Assembly (NCBI GenBank): GCA_017640505.1
Contig: JAEPQO010000003.1
Coordinates: 434,001 to 498,000, forward strand
Source of the DNA: Rhodospirillales bacterium
GTDB taxonomy: Bacteria; Pseudomonadota; Alphaproteobacteria; Rhodospirillales; Casp-alpha2
Reading direction: 5' to 3'
Length of the DNA stretch: 64,000 bases
The notes under the pieces were generated by a model, which saw nothing but the letters and a program-made list of their open reading frames with translations, was not told where the DNA came from and ran no database searches. Of the stretch, positions 25,270 to 35,300 are shown one piece after another. Each line of letters opens with the position of its first letter. The stretch's first letter is position 1. A program made the translations under genes and the position numbers.

Positions 25270-26607
25270 ATGGAAAAGTACCTCGACCCCGCTGAACTGG
25301 AACGCCTCGCGCATGCCGCGTGGGAGTCGCTGCTGACGCACGTCTTTATCTGGCAGACGGCCGTGCAGGCGGCGATCGTTGTCGGCGCGCTTCTGCTGGC
25401 AAAGGTCCTGGCACCGCATCTGGCGAAATTGATCGAACGTGCGGCGGATCATCCGCGCTGTCCGGCCTGGCTTAAAGGCAAGGTCCGCGCCCAGGCCGCA
25501 CTCAGCTTCGCGTTCGTCTGGCTGGTGATCCAGTGGTTCACCGTCTTCGCGGCGATCGGTGCCGAGTGGCCGCATCGATTGATGGAGAGCGTTGTCTCGC
25601 TCCTGACAGCATGGGTCGTCATTCGCTTTGCCTCGAGCTTCATTCGCGATCCCGGCTGGGCACGGACGCTGGCCGTCGTCGCTTGGTCTTTGGCGGCGCT
25701 CAATCTCGTTGGGCTCCTCGACCCGACAATCCGCACGCTGGACAGCATGGGGCTCAACCTTGGCGATATCCGTCTGTCGGTGCTTGGGATCATCAAGGCG
25801 GCCCTCGTCCTTATGGTGCTGTTGTGGATCGCCGGCGCGGTGAGCCGTCTGATCGAACATCGTCTTGAAAGTTCGGCGAGTCTGTCGCCTTCGGCGCGGG
25901 TGCTGCTGGGCAAGTTCATCAAGGTCATTCTGATCGTTGTTGCCGTTCTCGCGGCGCTCGAGAGCATCGGTATCGACCTCACCGCGCTTGCCGTATTCGG
26001 CGGTGCCATCGGTCTCGGGATCGGCTTCGGTTTGCAGAAGGTGATCTCGAACCTGATCTCGGGCGTGATCCTGCTGATGGACAAGTCCGTGAAGCCGGGC
26101 GACGTGATCGCCATCGACAATACGTTCGGCTGGATCAACCGGTTGAGCGCACGCTACGTCTCGCTGATCACACGCGACGGTACCGAACACCTGATCCCGA
26201 ACGAGGACCTGATCAGCCAGCGCGTCGAGAACTGGTCGTATTCCGATAGCCTGATCCGGCTCAAGCTGCCGATTGGGGTTGCCTACGAGTCCGACGTGCC
26301 GAAGGCCATGGAACTGGCCGTGAAGGCAGCTGAGGGCGTCAATCGCGTGCTTGAGAGCCCAGCGCCCGTTTGCCGCCTGATGGAATTCGGCAGCGATTCT
26401 GTGAACCTGGAATTGCGGATCTGGATCGCCGACCCGCAAAAAGGCGTCGCCAACGTGCAGTCCGACGTGCTTCTGAACGTCTGGAATCTTTATCATGAAA
26501 ACGGGGTTGAATTTCCGTTCTCGCAGCGTGACCTGCATATCAAGTCGGCCGTACCGCTCAGGGTGCAGATGGTCGACAAGAACAACCCGGACGCCGACGA
26601 AAGCTGA
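25270..26607 (+). CDS. MscS family mechanosensitive channel
   Basis: The 445-residue product has several N-terminal membrane helices (about 20-220), the pore-lining helix and MscS domain (about 230-430). Landmarks are LAVFGGAIGLGIGFGLQKVI SNLISGVILLMDKSVKPGDV and the beta domain (GWINRLSARYVSLITRDGTE, LIPNEDLISQRVENWSY). The C-terminal domain includes LPIGVAYESDVPKAMELAVK. MscS channels release solutes on membrane tension. It overlaps the VWA gene start by one base (TGATG), which ties it to that operon. Whether it gates by tension or by a partner is unknown. Confidence 0.92.
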   Translation: MEKYLDPAELERLAHAAWESLLTHVFIWQTAVQAAIVVGALLLAKVLAPHLAKLIERAADHPRCPAWLKGKVRAQAALSFAFVWLVIQWFTVFAAIGAEWPHRLMESVVSLLTAWVVIRFASSFIRDPGWARTLAVVAWSLAALNLVGLLDPTIRTLDSMGLNLGDIRLSVLGIIKAALVLMVLLWIAGAVSRLIEHRLESSASLSPSARVLLGKFIKVILIVVAVLAALESIGIDLTALAVFGGAIGLGIGFGLQKVISNLISGVILLMDKSVKPGDVIAIDNTFGWINRLSARYVSLITRDGTEHLIPNEDLISQRVENWSYSDSLIRLKLPIGVAYESDVPKAMELAVKAAEGVNRVLESPAPVCRLMEFGSDSVNLELRIWIADPQKGVANVQSDVLLNVWNLYHENGVEFPFSQRDLHIKSAVPLRVQMVDKNNPDADES

Positions 26608-27788
26608 TGTTTATCGATTTCTTTCTCAAGCTGCGTGATACCGGCGTGCCATGTTCGCTCAGGGAATACCTGACGCTGATCGAGGCCGTCGAAGGCGGCT
26701 ACGCCGAGTTCGATATCGAGGGGTTCTACTACCTGAGCCGTTCCGCCATGGTGAAGGACGAACGGAACCTCGACAAATTCGATCGCGTGTTCGGCGAGGT
26801 GTTCAAGGGGCTTGAACCGGTCGAAGGCGAGGACGCGAACGCACACCAGATCCCCGAGGAGTGGCTGCGCAAGCTGGCGGAGAAGCTACTCACCGACGAG
26901 GAAAAGAAGCAGGTTGAGGCACTCGGCGGCTGGGACACGCTGATGGAAACGCTGAAAAAGCGGCTCGAGGAACAGAAGAAACGCCACCAGGGCGGCTCGA
27001 AATGGATCGGCACCGCCGGCACGTCTCCGTTCGGTGCTTACGGCTATAACCCGGAAGGGGTGCGCATCGGTCAAGACGGCAACCGTAACTTCCGTGCCGT
27101 TAAGGTCTGGGACAAGCGTGAATTCAAGAACCTGGACGATACGCTGGAACTCGGCACCCGGAACATCAAGGTGGCGCTCAGGCGGTTACGGAAGTTCGCC
27201 CGCGAGGGCGCACCGAGCGAGCTTGACCTCGACGGTACGATCCGCGGGACGGCGAAGAAAGGGTATCTGGACCTGCACATGCGCCCGGAGCGCCACAATG
27301 CGGTAAAGGTTCTGCTGTTTTTCGACGTCGGCGGATCGATGAACCCCCATATCCGGGTGATGGAGGAGCTGTTCTCGGCGGCGCGTGGCGAGTTCAAGCA
27401 CATGGAGTACTTCTACTTCCACAATTTCCTCTACGAGCGGGTCTGGCGCGACAACCGCCGCCGCCACTCGAACACCATACCGACCTGGGACGTCCTCAGG
27501 ACCTATCCGCACGACTACAAGGTAATCGTCGTCGGCGATGCGTCGATGAGTCCTTACGAAATCGCGATGCCCGGCGGCAGTGTCGAGCACTGGAACGAGG
27601 AGGCGGGTGCGGTCTGGATGCAGCGGTTGCTGCGTGTCTACCCGAAGACCGTGTGGCTCAACCCGGTGCGCCGCGAATGGTGGGACCATACGCAGTCGGT
27701 CGGCATGGTCCGTCAGTTGATGGAAGACCGGATGTTCCCGCTCAGCCTCGAAGGTCTCGAGGATGCGATGCGGGAACTCTCGCGGTAA
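26607..27788 (+). CDS. CoxE-like VWA domain protein
   Basis: The 393-residue product resembles CoxE/VWA proteins that partner MoxR ATPases. Residues about 1-90 are helical, with a charged region (EQKKRHQGGSKWIGTAGTSP) after it. The VWA domain begins near 230 with a MIDAS-like motif (LLFFDVGGSMNPHIRVMEEL), then YFYFHNFLYERVWRDNRRRH and VIVVGDASMSPYEIAMPGGS. The MIDAS is DVGGS in place of the usual DxSxS, as in other members of this group. It shares an operon with MoxR, a zinc-ribbon protein and MscS. The stop is followed by the convergent cyclophilin gene. Confidence 0.88.
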   Translation: MFIDFFLKLRDTGVPCSLREYLTLIEAVEGGYAEFDIEGFYYLSRSAMVKDERNLDKFDRVFGEVFKGLEPVEGEDANAHQIPEEWLRKLAEKLLTDEEKKQVEALGGWDTLMETLKKRLEEQKKRHQGGSKWIGTAGTSPFGAYGYNPEGVRIGQDGNRNFRAVKVWDKREFKNLDDTLELGTRNIKVALRRLRKFAREGAPSELDLDGTIRGTAKKGYLDLHMRPERHNAVKVLLFFDVGGSMNPHIRVMEELFSAARGEFKHMEYFYFHNFLYERVWRDNRRRHSNTIPTWDVLRTYPHDYKVIVVGDASMSPYEIAMPGGSVEHWNEEAGAVWMQRLLRVYPKTVWLNPVRREWWDHTQSVGMVRQLMEDRMFPLSLEGLEDAMRELSR

Positions 27789-28340
27789 TTATTCGACGTC
27801 TGCGGCGACCCGCATGGTGATGATCTTATCGGGATCGTCGACCGTGCCGTTGCGGGTTTCGTCGCCAAGCTTGATGGCGTCCACGTGCTCCATGCCGTCG
27901 ATGACCTCACCCCAGATCGTGTACTGACCGTCCAGGAACGGTGCCTTGTCGAACATGATGAAGAACTGGCTGTCGGCGCTGTTCGGATGCCGCGCCCGCG
28001 CCATTCCGACGGTGCCGCGATAGAACTTCTCGAGATCGGTGAATTCCGCGGCGATGTTCTGTCCGGAACCGCCCGTGCCGTTGCCGTCGGGGTCGCCGGT
28101 CTGCGCCATGAAGCCCTCGATGACGCGGTGGAACAGCAACCCGTCATAAAACTTCTCTCGGACCAGTTCCTTGATGCGGGTGACATGGTTGGGGGCGATG
28201 TCCGGACGCATCTCGATGACCACGCGGCCGGTCTTGAGCTCCAGGTAGAGCGTATTTTCGGGATCGGTGGCGGCAGCGTTGTTTGTCATGGCAAATATGG
28301 TGAAGAGCGCAAGAACGGCAGTGCCCAGAAGGCGGCGCAT
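27789..28340 (-). CDS. Exported cyclophilin-type peptidyl-prolyl isomerase
   Basis: The enzyme speeds cis-trans isomerisation of X-Pro bonds. The 183-residue product has a signal peptide (MRRLLGTAVLALFTIFAMTN NAAAT) and a compact cyclophilin domain: VVIEMRPDIAPNHVTRIKEL, KFYDGLLFHRVIEGFMAQTG, GSGQNIAAEF and SQFFIMFDKAPFLDGQYTIW GEVIDGM. It probably acts in the periplasm. It converges with the VWA gene, with the stop codons touching, and has no terminator hairpin in the gap. Confidence 0.94.
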   Translation of the reverse strand: MRRLLGTAVLALFTIFAMTNNAAATDPENTLYLELKTGRVVIEMRPDIAPNHVTRIKELVREKFYDGLLFHRVIEGFMAQTGDPDGNGTGGSGQNIAAEFTDLEKFYRGTVGMARARHPNSADSQFFIMFDKAPFLDGQYTIWGEVIDGMEHVDAIKLGDETRNGTVDDPDKIITMRVAADVE

Positions 28341-28432
28341 TTCAGTCTCCTGATCTCGTTGTGGGCGGGGCCCGTTTCAAATTCCATGGGTTTTCTGCCC
28401 GACACGGTGGGAGCCGTCAAGGTCGCGGCGGA

Positions 28433-29407
28433 TTACAAATCCTTCAGGTCGAATTGCTCGAGGATCTCCCGTGCGGCGTCGGCCGGCGTCCGTTTACCGG
28501 AACGGACTTCCGCTTCCATTTTTTCGCCGAGACCGCCTTTCTTGCGGACCTCGGCGAGCAGCGTCGACGTGACCTCGTCCCACATCCAGCTCGCTGCCTG
28601 CTCGGCGCGGCGCTCCTCGATCAGACCGGCGCCTTGCATGGCATCCCGGAAGGCTTCCATCTTTTCCCAGACCTCCGGAATGCCGCTCCCGGTATGCGCC
28701 GAGCACCGAAGGACCTCCGGTTTCCAGATGGCGTTGCCGCCGCCAAGCATGCGGATTGCTGCCCAGTAGTCCTGATAAGCGCGGTTGGCGGCTTGTTGCA
28801 GGTCGCCGTCGTTCTTGGTGACGACAAGCAGGTCCGCCATTTCGACGATGCCTTTCTTGATGCCCTGAAGATCGTCCCCGCCGCCCGGTGCGACCAGCAG
28901 CACGAACATGTCGACGAGGTCGGCGACGGCATACTCCGACTGGCCGACGCCGACGGTTTCCACCAGCACCACGTCGAAACCCGCGGCCTCAACCGCCATG
29001 ATGGTTTCTCGCGTGCGCCGCGCAACACCGCCGAGCGAGCCGCCGGAGGGCGAGGGGCGGACATACGCACCCGGGTGCCGGGCAAGCTTCTCCATGCGGG
29101 TCTTATCGCCGAGAATCGAACCGCCGTGCTTGGGGCTGGACGGGTCGACCGCCAGTACCGCGACCTTGTGACCCTGCTCGACAACATGCAGGCCGAACGT
29201 TTCGATAAACGACGACTTGCCGACCCCGGGCACGCCGGAGATGCCGATGCGGATCGACTTCCCGCTTTGCGGCAGCAATCTGGCGATGGCGTCGGAGGCT
29301 TCGGCGCGGTGATCGGGCCGGGTTGATTCGATCCGGGTAATCAGGCGGGCCAGCGCCCGGCGATTGCCTTCCAGCACGCCGCTGACGAGTTGATTGCTAT
29401 CGCTCAC
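28433..29407 (-). CDS. meaB: Methylmalonyl-CoA mutase-associated GTPase MeaB
   Basis: MeaB/ArgK is a G3E GTPase that protects and reloads methylmalonyl-CoA mutase. The 324-residue product has Walker A GVPGVGKSS near residue 57 (IRIGISGVPGVGKSSFIETF), the switch DPSSPKHGGSILGDKTRME, VVLVETVGVGQSEYAVADLV and the base-recognition NKND-like VTKNDGD, then a C-terminal helical dimer arm. It starts with GTG at 29407, overlapping the upstream gene's stop by four bases. The mutase is not in the window, but PrpE at 61617 points to a propionyl-CoA route. Confidence 0.95.
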   Translation of the reverse strand: MSDSNQLVSGVLEGNRRALARLITRIESTRPDHRAEASDAIARLLPQSGKSIRIGISGVPGVGKSSFIETFGLHVVEQGHKVAVLAVDPSSPKHGGSILGDKTRMEKLARHPGAYVRPSPSGGSLGGVARRTRETIMAVEAAGFDVVLVETVGVGQSEYAVADLVDMFVLLVAPGGGDDLQGIKKGIVEMADLLVVTKNDGDLQQAANRAYQDYWAAIRMLGGGNAIWKPEVLRCSAHTGSGIPEVWEKMEAFRDAMQGAGLIEERRAEQAASWMWDEVTSTLLAEVRKKGGLGEKMEAEVRSGKRTPADAAREILEQFDLKDL

Positions 29408-29823
29408 GTCTTCTTTCGCTTTTTCTTCTTGGCTTGCGCCGCATCCGCGGATTTCTTCTCGTCGAACGAGGATCCGAAGGTATGCATGGCCATGACGATC
29501 AGTTTCTCGCGCTGCTCTTCGGGCAGGTCGTTCAGAAGCTTCGACTTGTCGTCGTGGATCGCCAGCGCCTGCTCGATCAGTGCGGCACGGCTAGGTGGAA
29601 GGTTCTTCTTGCGTTCAAGTTCGGCGGACGCGCTGTCTATGGCCTGGCGGACAAGGGTTTCCGGCAGCACATCGTCATCTTCTTGCGACGGTTTTGCGGG
29701 CACGGGATCCGGCTTCGGCACCTGTGCACCGCGCTTGACGGCTTCGATCGCGTCCAGCTTTTCACGCGCGCTTTTGTCGATGAAAATCGACAGTAATGCG
29801 CGTTTGAGGAATTTGCCGGCCAT
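29404..29823 (-). CDS. Basic-tailed hypothetical protein upstream of meaB
   Basis: The 139-residue product has MAGKFLKRALLSIFIDKSAR EKLDAIE at the start, an acidic Pro-rich stretch, a helical middle (LPPSRAALIEQALAIHDDKS KLLNDLPEEQREKLIVMAMH), and a strongly basic tail (AQAKKKKRKKT). It is not recognised as a named family. The four-base overlap (GTGA) with meaB suggests coupled translation, so a role near MeaB or the mutase is possible. Confidence 0.7.
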   Translation of the reverse strand: MAGKFLKRALLSIFIDKSAREKLDAIEAVKRGAQVPKPDPVPAKPSQEDDDVLPETLVRQAIDSASAELERKKNLPPSRAALIEQALAIHDDKSKLLNDLPEEQREKLIVMAMHTFGSSFDEKKSADAAQAKKKKRKKT

Positions 29824-29970
29824 GCCGTTCGACCCCGATACCTTGATGGGTGCGCCATATTAGGTGCTTGCGCCCACGAATCATTTAAGTAACGGTAAGA
29901 CTGTGAAATTTCCTTGTAAACGCTGATCTCCGCTAGCCAGTACTGCTGGCCTGCGCATAGAGTATGAGCC

Positions 29971-31386
29971 ATGAGAAGAAAAAGAGACGCCAAGATCGTA
30001 GCGACCCTGGGCCCGGCCAGCAGCACGGAAGCCCAGATATCGGCCCTGTTCGAAGCCGGAGTGGACGTGTTCCGGATGAACTTTTCGCACGGCGAACACG
30101 CGGGGCACAGAGAGCGGTACAACATTGTCCGGGGTCTTGAGGAGAAGTACGGCCGCGCGGTTGGTATTCTGCTCGATCTTCAGGGACCGAAACTCCGCGT
30201 CGGCGACTTCGAAGGCGGCAGCGTCGAGCTCAAAAGCGGTCAGAAGTATCGTCTTGAAGCCAAGGAGCAGGTCGGCAACACCGAAGTCGCGTGTCTGCCG
30301 CATCCGGAAGTCTTTGATGCGCTGGAGCCGGGTACCGACCTTTTGCTGGACGATGGCAGGCTTCGCCTCAAGGTGCTCGAGCACGGGCATGACTGGGCGG
30401 AAACCGAGGTGGTCATCGGCGGCGAGCTGTCGAACCACAAGGGCCTGAACGTCCCCAGCGTTATTCTCGACGTCAGTCCGTTGACCCCCAAGGATATTGA
30501 GGACATGCGTTTCGGCCTCGACCTGGGCGTCGACTTCGTGGGCCTGAGCTTCGTGCAGCGGCCGGAAGATATCGCCGAGGCGAAAAAGATGATCGCCGGA
30601 CGCGCGCACGTCATTTCCAAGCTGGAAAAACCGCAGGCGCTGAGCCGGCTGGACGAAATCGTCGATCTTTCTGATGCCATCATGGTGGCGCGCGGTGATC
30701 TTGGGGTGGAAGTCCCGCCTGAAGACGTGCCGCTTTTGCAGAAGCGCATCCTGCGGGCTTGCCGTCGTGCTGGTAAGCCCGTCATCGTGGCCACGCAGAT
30801 GCTGGACAGCATGATCCACGCGCCGACGCCGACGCGGGCTGAGGCTTCGGACGTTGCAACCGCCATCTATGACGGTGCGGATGCCGTCATGCTGTCGGCT
30901 GAAACGGCTGTTGGCGAATTCGCGAAAGATAGTGTCGCGATGATGGACCGGATCATCATGCGGGTCGAAAAGGACGCCGTTTACCGGGAGATGCGCGAGA
31001 ACGAGCGCCGTGCCCCTGAGGCGACGGCGGCGGATGCCATCACGGCTGCGGCTCGCCAGGTCGCCGACACCATTTCCGCGGCAGCTGTGGTGACGTTCAG
31101 TACGACCGGCTCGACCACGATGCGTGCCGCGCGCGAGCGGCCCGTGGTGCCGATCTTGGGTCTGACGCCGCGTATCGATACGGCTCGCCGAAGCGCACTG
31201 ATCTGGGGCGTGCATTCAGTACAGACGCAGGACTGTCATACCTTCCGGGAGATGGTGACCAAGGCAATCCATGCCGCCAAGTCCGAGGGGTTCGCCGAGC
31301 CCGGCGACCCCATCGTGATTACCGCAGGTGTGCCTTTTGGCACCCCGGGCGCAACCAACATCCTGCGTATCGCCTGGGTCGAATAG
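29971..31386 (+). CDS. pyk: Pyruvate kinase
   Basis: The enzyme converts phosphoenolpyruvate and ADP to pyruvate and ATP. The 471-residue product has KIVATLGPASSTEAQI, DVFRMNFSHGEHAGHRERYN, LLDLQGPKLRVGDFEGG, the catalytic Lys region (AHVISKLEKPQALSRLDEIV), IMVARGDLGVEVPPEDVPL, KPVIVATQMLDSMIHAPTPT RAEASDVATAIYDGADAVML SAETAVGEF, and the C-terminal domain (TFSTTGSTTMRAARERPVVP written as one region). Length is normal. It is divergent from the meaB upstream gene. Confidence 0.98.
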   Translation: MRRKRDAKIVATLGPASSTEAQISALFEAGVDVFRMNFSHGEHAGHRERYNIVRGLEEKYGRAVGILLDLQGPKLRVGDFEGGSVELKSGQKYRLEAKEQVGNTEVACLPHPEVFDALEPGTDLLLDDGRLRLKVLEHGHDWAETEVVIGGELSNHKGLNVPSVILDVSPLTPKDIEDMRFGLDLGVDFVGLSFVQRPEDIAEAKKMIAGRAHVISKLEKPQALSRLDEIVDLSDAIMVARGDLGVEVPPEDVPLLQKRILRACRRAGKPVIVATQMLDSMIHAPTPTRAEASDVATAIYDGADAVMLSAETAVGEFAKDSVAMMDRIIMRVEKDAVYREMRENERRAPEATAADAITAAARQVADTISAAAVVTFSTTGSTTMRAARERPVVPILGLTPRIDTARRSALIWGVHSVQTQDCHTFREMVTKAIHAAKSEGFAEPGDPIVITAGVPFGTPGATNILRIAWVE

Positions 31387-31426
31387 GGCTTCTCATGTCT
31401 TATCCTGGAACGGGGCGGGCGACGGA

Positions 31427-32317
31427 ATGATCGCCGATCTCGCCCGTATTCTGCTCGACGTCGTCACCCCGGTCGCGGTCTGTGCCGGGATCGGTTTCAT
31501 CTGGGCGAAGATGAAGCAGCCCTTCGACAGCGTGATGGTGACGCGGCTTGTCTCCAACGTCGGTGTGCCGTCGCTGGTATTCGCGACGCTGGTCAAGATG
31601 GAACTCGGCGGCGGGCTGTTTCTGGAGATGGCGCTCGCTGCATTTGTAACGAGCGTGTTCTTTTTCGTGATCGGCTGGGCGGCCCTCAAGATAACCGGAT
31701 TGTCGATCCGGACCTACCTCAACCCGGTCGCCTTTGCGAACACGGGGAACATGGGACTGCCGCTCTGTTTGCTGGCGTTCGGCGAGGACGGGCTCGCGCT
31801 CGGGATTGCCTATTTCGTGGTGAATGTGGTGTTGCTTTTGACCGTCGGCATCGCCGTGGCGTCGAACCAATATAATCTGTTCGATGTGGTCAAGCGGCCC
31901 TTCATCTATGCCGTTCTTGCCGCGTCGATATTTCATTTCACCGACGTCGAGGTGCCGAACGCGTTGCTCTCGACCACCACGCTCCTGGGCAACTTCTCGA
32001 TCCCGCTAATGCTGATCACGCTTGGCGTGTCGCTGGCGACGCTGCAGATCGTTAGCATCAAACGCGCCGCGTTCATCTCGTTCCTGCGTCTGGGTATCGG
32101 TATTCCGGTCGGGTTCGCGTCGGCAGCGATGTTCGGTTTCACGGGAGCGGCCCACGGCACGCTGGTGCTGATGTGTTCGATGCCGGTCGCGGTGATCACG
32201 TTTCTTTTCGCCGAGAATTACGGCGCCGACGGCCGCGCCGTGGCCGGCGCCGTGATTATCTCGACCTTGGCGTCGTTCGCCATCATGCCGGTGCTACTGT
32301 GGTTCCTGATGGGGTAG
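31427..32317 (+). CDS. AEC family transporter (auxin-efflux-carrier fold)
   Basis: The 296-residue product has about ten membrane helices in the AEC/BASS-like pattern. Landmarks are AKMKQPFDSVMVTRLVSNVG VPSLVFATLV, LNPVAFANTGNMGLPLCLLA FGEDGLALGIAYFVV and TLVLMCSMPVAVITFLFAEN YGAD. AEC carriers move organic acids such as malate or malonate. ATG 31427 is preceded by GGGCGACGGA; a frame to 31328 overlaps pyk and is not used. It is 40 bases after pyk and could share its transcript. It converges with the IOR gene with a 3-base gap. Confidence 0.88.
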   Translation: MIADLARILLDVVTPVAVCAGIGFIWAKMKQPFDSVMVTRLVSNVGVPSLVFATLVKMELGGGLFLEMALAAFVTSVFFFVIGWAALKITGLSIRTYLNPVAFANTGNMGLPLCLLAFGEDGLALGIAYFVVNVVLLLTVGIAVASNQYNLFDVVKRPFIYAVLAASIFHFTDVEVPNALLSTTTLLGNFSIPLMLITLGVSLATLQIVSIKRAAFISFLRLGIGIPVGFASAAMFGFTGAAHGTLVLMCSMPVAVITFLFAENYGADGRAVAGAVIISTLASFAIMPVLLWFLMG

Positions 32318-32320
32318 GGG

Positions 32321-35300
32321 TTATTCGGCGGCCTGCGGAGCACGTCCCGGGTTGCGGAACGTATCCAGCAAATCCGCTTCGCACGCCTTCGCCGCCTTCA
32401 CGTTCGCTTCCTTGACGTGGCCAAAGCCGCGCATGCGCTTCGGCAGGTCCGCCAGGTGCAGGGCGGCGGCATGATTGTCGGTGTTCAGATTGCCCGCGAT
32501 CTCGTCGAGGCGGGCTTCGTAATCCGTGATGAGCTGCCGTTCCATTTTCCGTTCCGCGGTGTATCCGAACGGATCGAGGGCCGTGCCGCGAAGCCCCTTG
32601 AGGCCCGCCAGGAAACGGAAAACCGGCAGGATCCAGGCGCCATATTCCTTTTTCTTCAGATGCCCGGTTTCCGGATCGCGATCTGCCAGCAGCGGCGGCG
32701 CGAGGTGGAACTTGATGCGTCCGCCGGCGGCAAACGTGTCGTGGATCGCCTGTTCGAAGCGACCGTCGGTGTAGAGCCGCGCCACTTCGTATTCGTCCTT
32801 GTAGGCCATCAGCTTGAAGAGCCCGCGTGCAACCGCCTCGGTCAGTGCGGTGGACCCCGGCATGGCAGCCGTTTCGGCGGCTCCGATGCGTTCGATCCAG
32901 GCGGTGTAGCGGTCGGCATACGCCTTGTTCTGGTATGCCGTCAGGTCGGCGATGCGGCGCTCGATGAACCCTTCGAGCTCGAACGGCTGCGGCTTCTCGT
33001 CATAACGGCCGACGATGGCCTCGACCGCCTTCAGGTCATGCGCGGCGCGGCGGCCCCAGAGGAAGGCCTGTTTGTTGAACTCGATCGCGACGCCGTTCAG
33101 TTCGATCGCGCGTTCGATGGCTTCCTGCGAGACCGGCAGAAGCCCTTTCTGATAGGCGAAGCCGACCACCATCATGTTGGCGGCGATGGTGTCGCCCAGA
33201 AGCTTGCGTGCCAGCGCCGTCGCTTCGACGAAATTGACGGCATCGTCGCCCGCTTCCTCGCGCAGCGTACGTTTGAAGCCTTCTTCCGGGAACATCATGT
33301 CCGGGTGCCGGGTAAAATCAGCCGTCATGGTCTGGTGCTCGTTGACGACAGCCTTCGAGTTGCCGGCGCGCAGCTTGCCAAGCGTTTCCGGATCCGATGC
33401 CGATACCATGTCGCAGCCGATCAACAGGTCTGCACCACCGGCGGAAATCCTGACGGCGTGAATGTCGTGCGGCTCGGCGGCGAAGCGGAGATGCGAATAC
33501 ACCATGCCGTTCTTCTGTGCGAGGCCGGCGACATCGAGTACCGAAACGCCTTTCTGTTCCAGATGTGCGGCCATGCCCAGGATCGCGCCGATCGTGACGA
33601 CACCTGTGCCGCCGATACCGGTCACGACCACGTTGTAGGGATCACTGAGGTCGACGGTGCCAGGTTCCGGCAGGGCCGGGAAGGGGACGTCGCCGACGGC
33701 CTTGGGTTTCCTGACCTGGGTGTCTTCCACGGTCACGAAGCTGGGGCAGAAGCCGTCGAGACAGGAATAGTCCTTGTTGCATGCCGACTGATCGATGGCG
33801 CGCTTGCGGCCAAGCTCTGTCTCTTTCGGTGTCACGGCGACGCAGTTGGATGCAATGCCGCAGTCGCCGCAGCCTTCGCAGACGAACTCGTTGATAAACA
33901 CGCGCTTCGCCGGGTCGGGGTAAAGGCCGCGCTTCCGGCGACGGCGTTTCTCGGCGGCGCATGTCTGATCGTAGATTAGCGCCGAGACACCCTTAACGGT
34001 GCGAAGATCCCGCTGCACCTGATCGAGATCGTCGCGATGATAGATGTCGACGTCGGACGGGAAGCCGTAATTGATCGGATACTTGTCGGGCTCGTCGGTG
34101 ACGACGACGATCCGCTCCACGCCTTCGGCCCTGATCTGCTGTGCAATGACGGCGGGATTGAGCGTGCCGTCGTGAGTCTGCCCGCCGGTCATGGCGACGG
34201 CATCGTTATAAAGGATCTTGTAGGTGATGTTGATGCCCGACGACACGGCGGCGCGGATCGCCAGCAGCCCCGAGTGGAAATACGTCCCGTCACCCAGGTT
34301 GGTGAAGATGTGCTGCGTTTCCGTGAACGGCGCCTGGCCGATCCAGTTGGCGCCTTCGCCGCCCATGTGGGTGAACGTCGAGGTGTCCCGGTCCATCCAG
34401 ATCGCCATGTAGTGACAGCCGATCCCGGCCGCGGCGCGGGATCCTTCGGGAACCTTGGTCGACGTGTTGTGCGGGCACCCGGCGCAGAAATAGGGGATGC
34501 GCTTCATATCCGGTTTGCCGGATGCGAGTGAGCGTTCCTTGTTGGTGAGGAATTCGAGCCGGTCCTTGATCCGCTCCGAGGTGTGGAACTTCTCGATCCG
34601 CTTGGCGATGGCACGTGCGATCATGGCCGGCGTCAATTCGCCGGCGGAGGGCAGTATCCATTCGCCGTTTTCGTCGAACTTACCGACGACACGCGGACGA
34701 ACGTCCTCGCGCCAGTTATAGAGCTGTTCCTTGAGCTGGTTCTCGATCACGGCACGCTTTTCCTCGACGACGAGGATTTCTTCTAGCCCTTCGGCGAAGT
34801 GACGTGCCGATTCCCGTTCCAGCGGCCAGGGCATGGTGATCTTGAAAAGGCGGATGCCGATCTCGGCGGCATGTTCTTCGTCAATGCCGAGGTCTTCAAG
34901 CGCCTGCAGTACATCCATGTAGGACTTGCCCGTCGCACAGATGCCGAGGCGCGCTTTCGGGTTGTCGATGGTGACCCGGTTCAGCTTGTTGGCGCGGGCG
35001 AACGCGAGTGCGGCATAGATCTTATGGCGATGCAGGCGGCGTTCCTGATCGAGCGGCTGATCGGGCCAGCGGATGTGCAAGCCGCCTTCCGGCATCTGGA
35101 AATCTTCCGGCATCGCAAAGTCGTACAGATGCGGTCCGATATCGACGGACGCGGACGTGTCGATATTGTCGGTGATGCACTTGAGCCCAACCCAGAGACC
35201 GGAATAACGCGACATCTGAATGCCGATCAGTCCGAGCTGCAGAAACTCTTCCACGTTCGCTGGATGCAGGAACGGGATCATGACGTCCATGAAGGCGTAT

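Noticed and set aside
25258-26538. 426-codon minus-strand frame across the MscS gene
   Set aside because: It is antisense to an MscS gene with clear family motifs and has no motif of its own.
29881-31215. 444-codon open frame on the minus strand across pyruvate kinase
   Set aside because: It is fully antisense to a clear pyk gene. Its translation is Arg/His/Asp-rich with no known domain, as expected for a shadow frame in GC-rich DNA.
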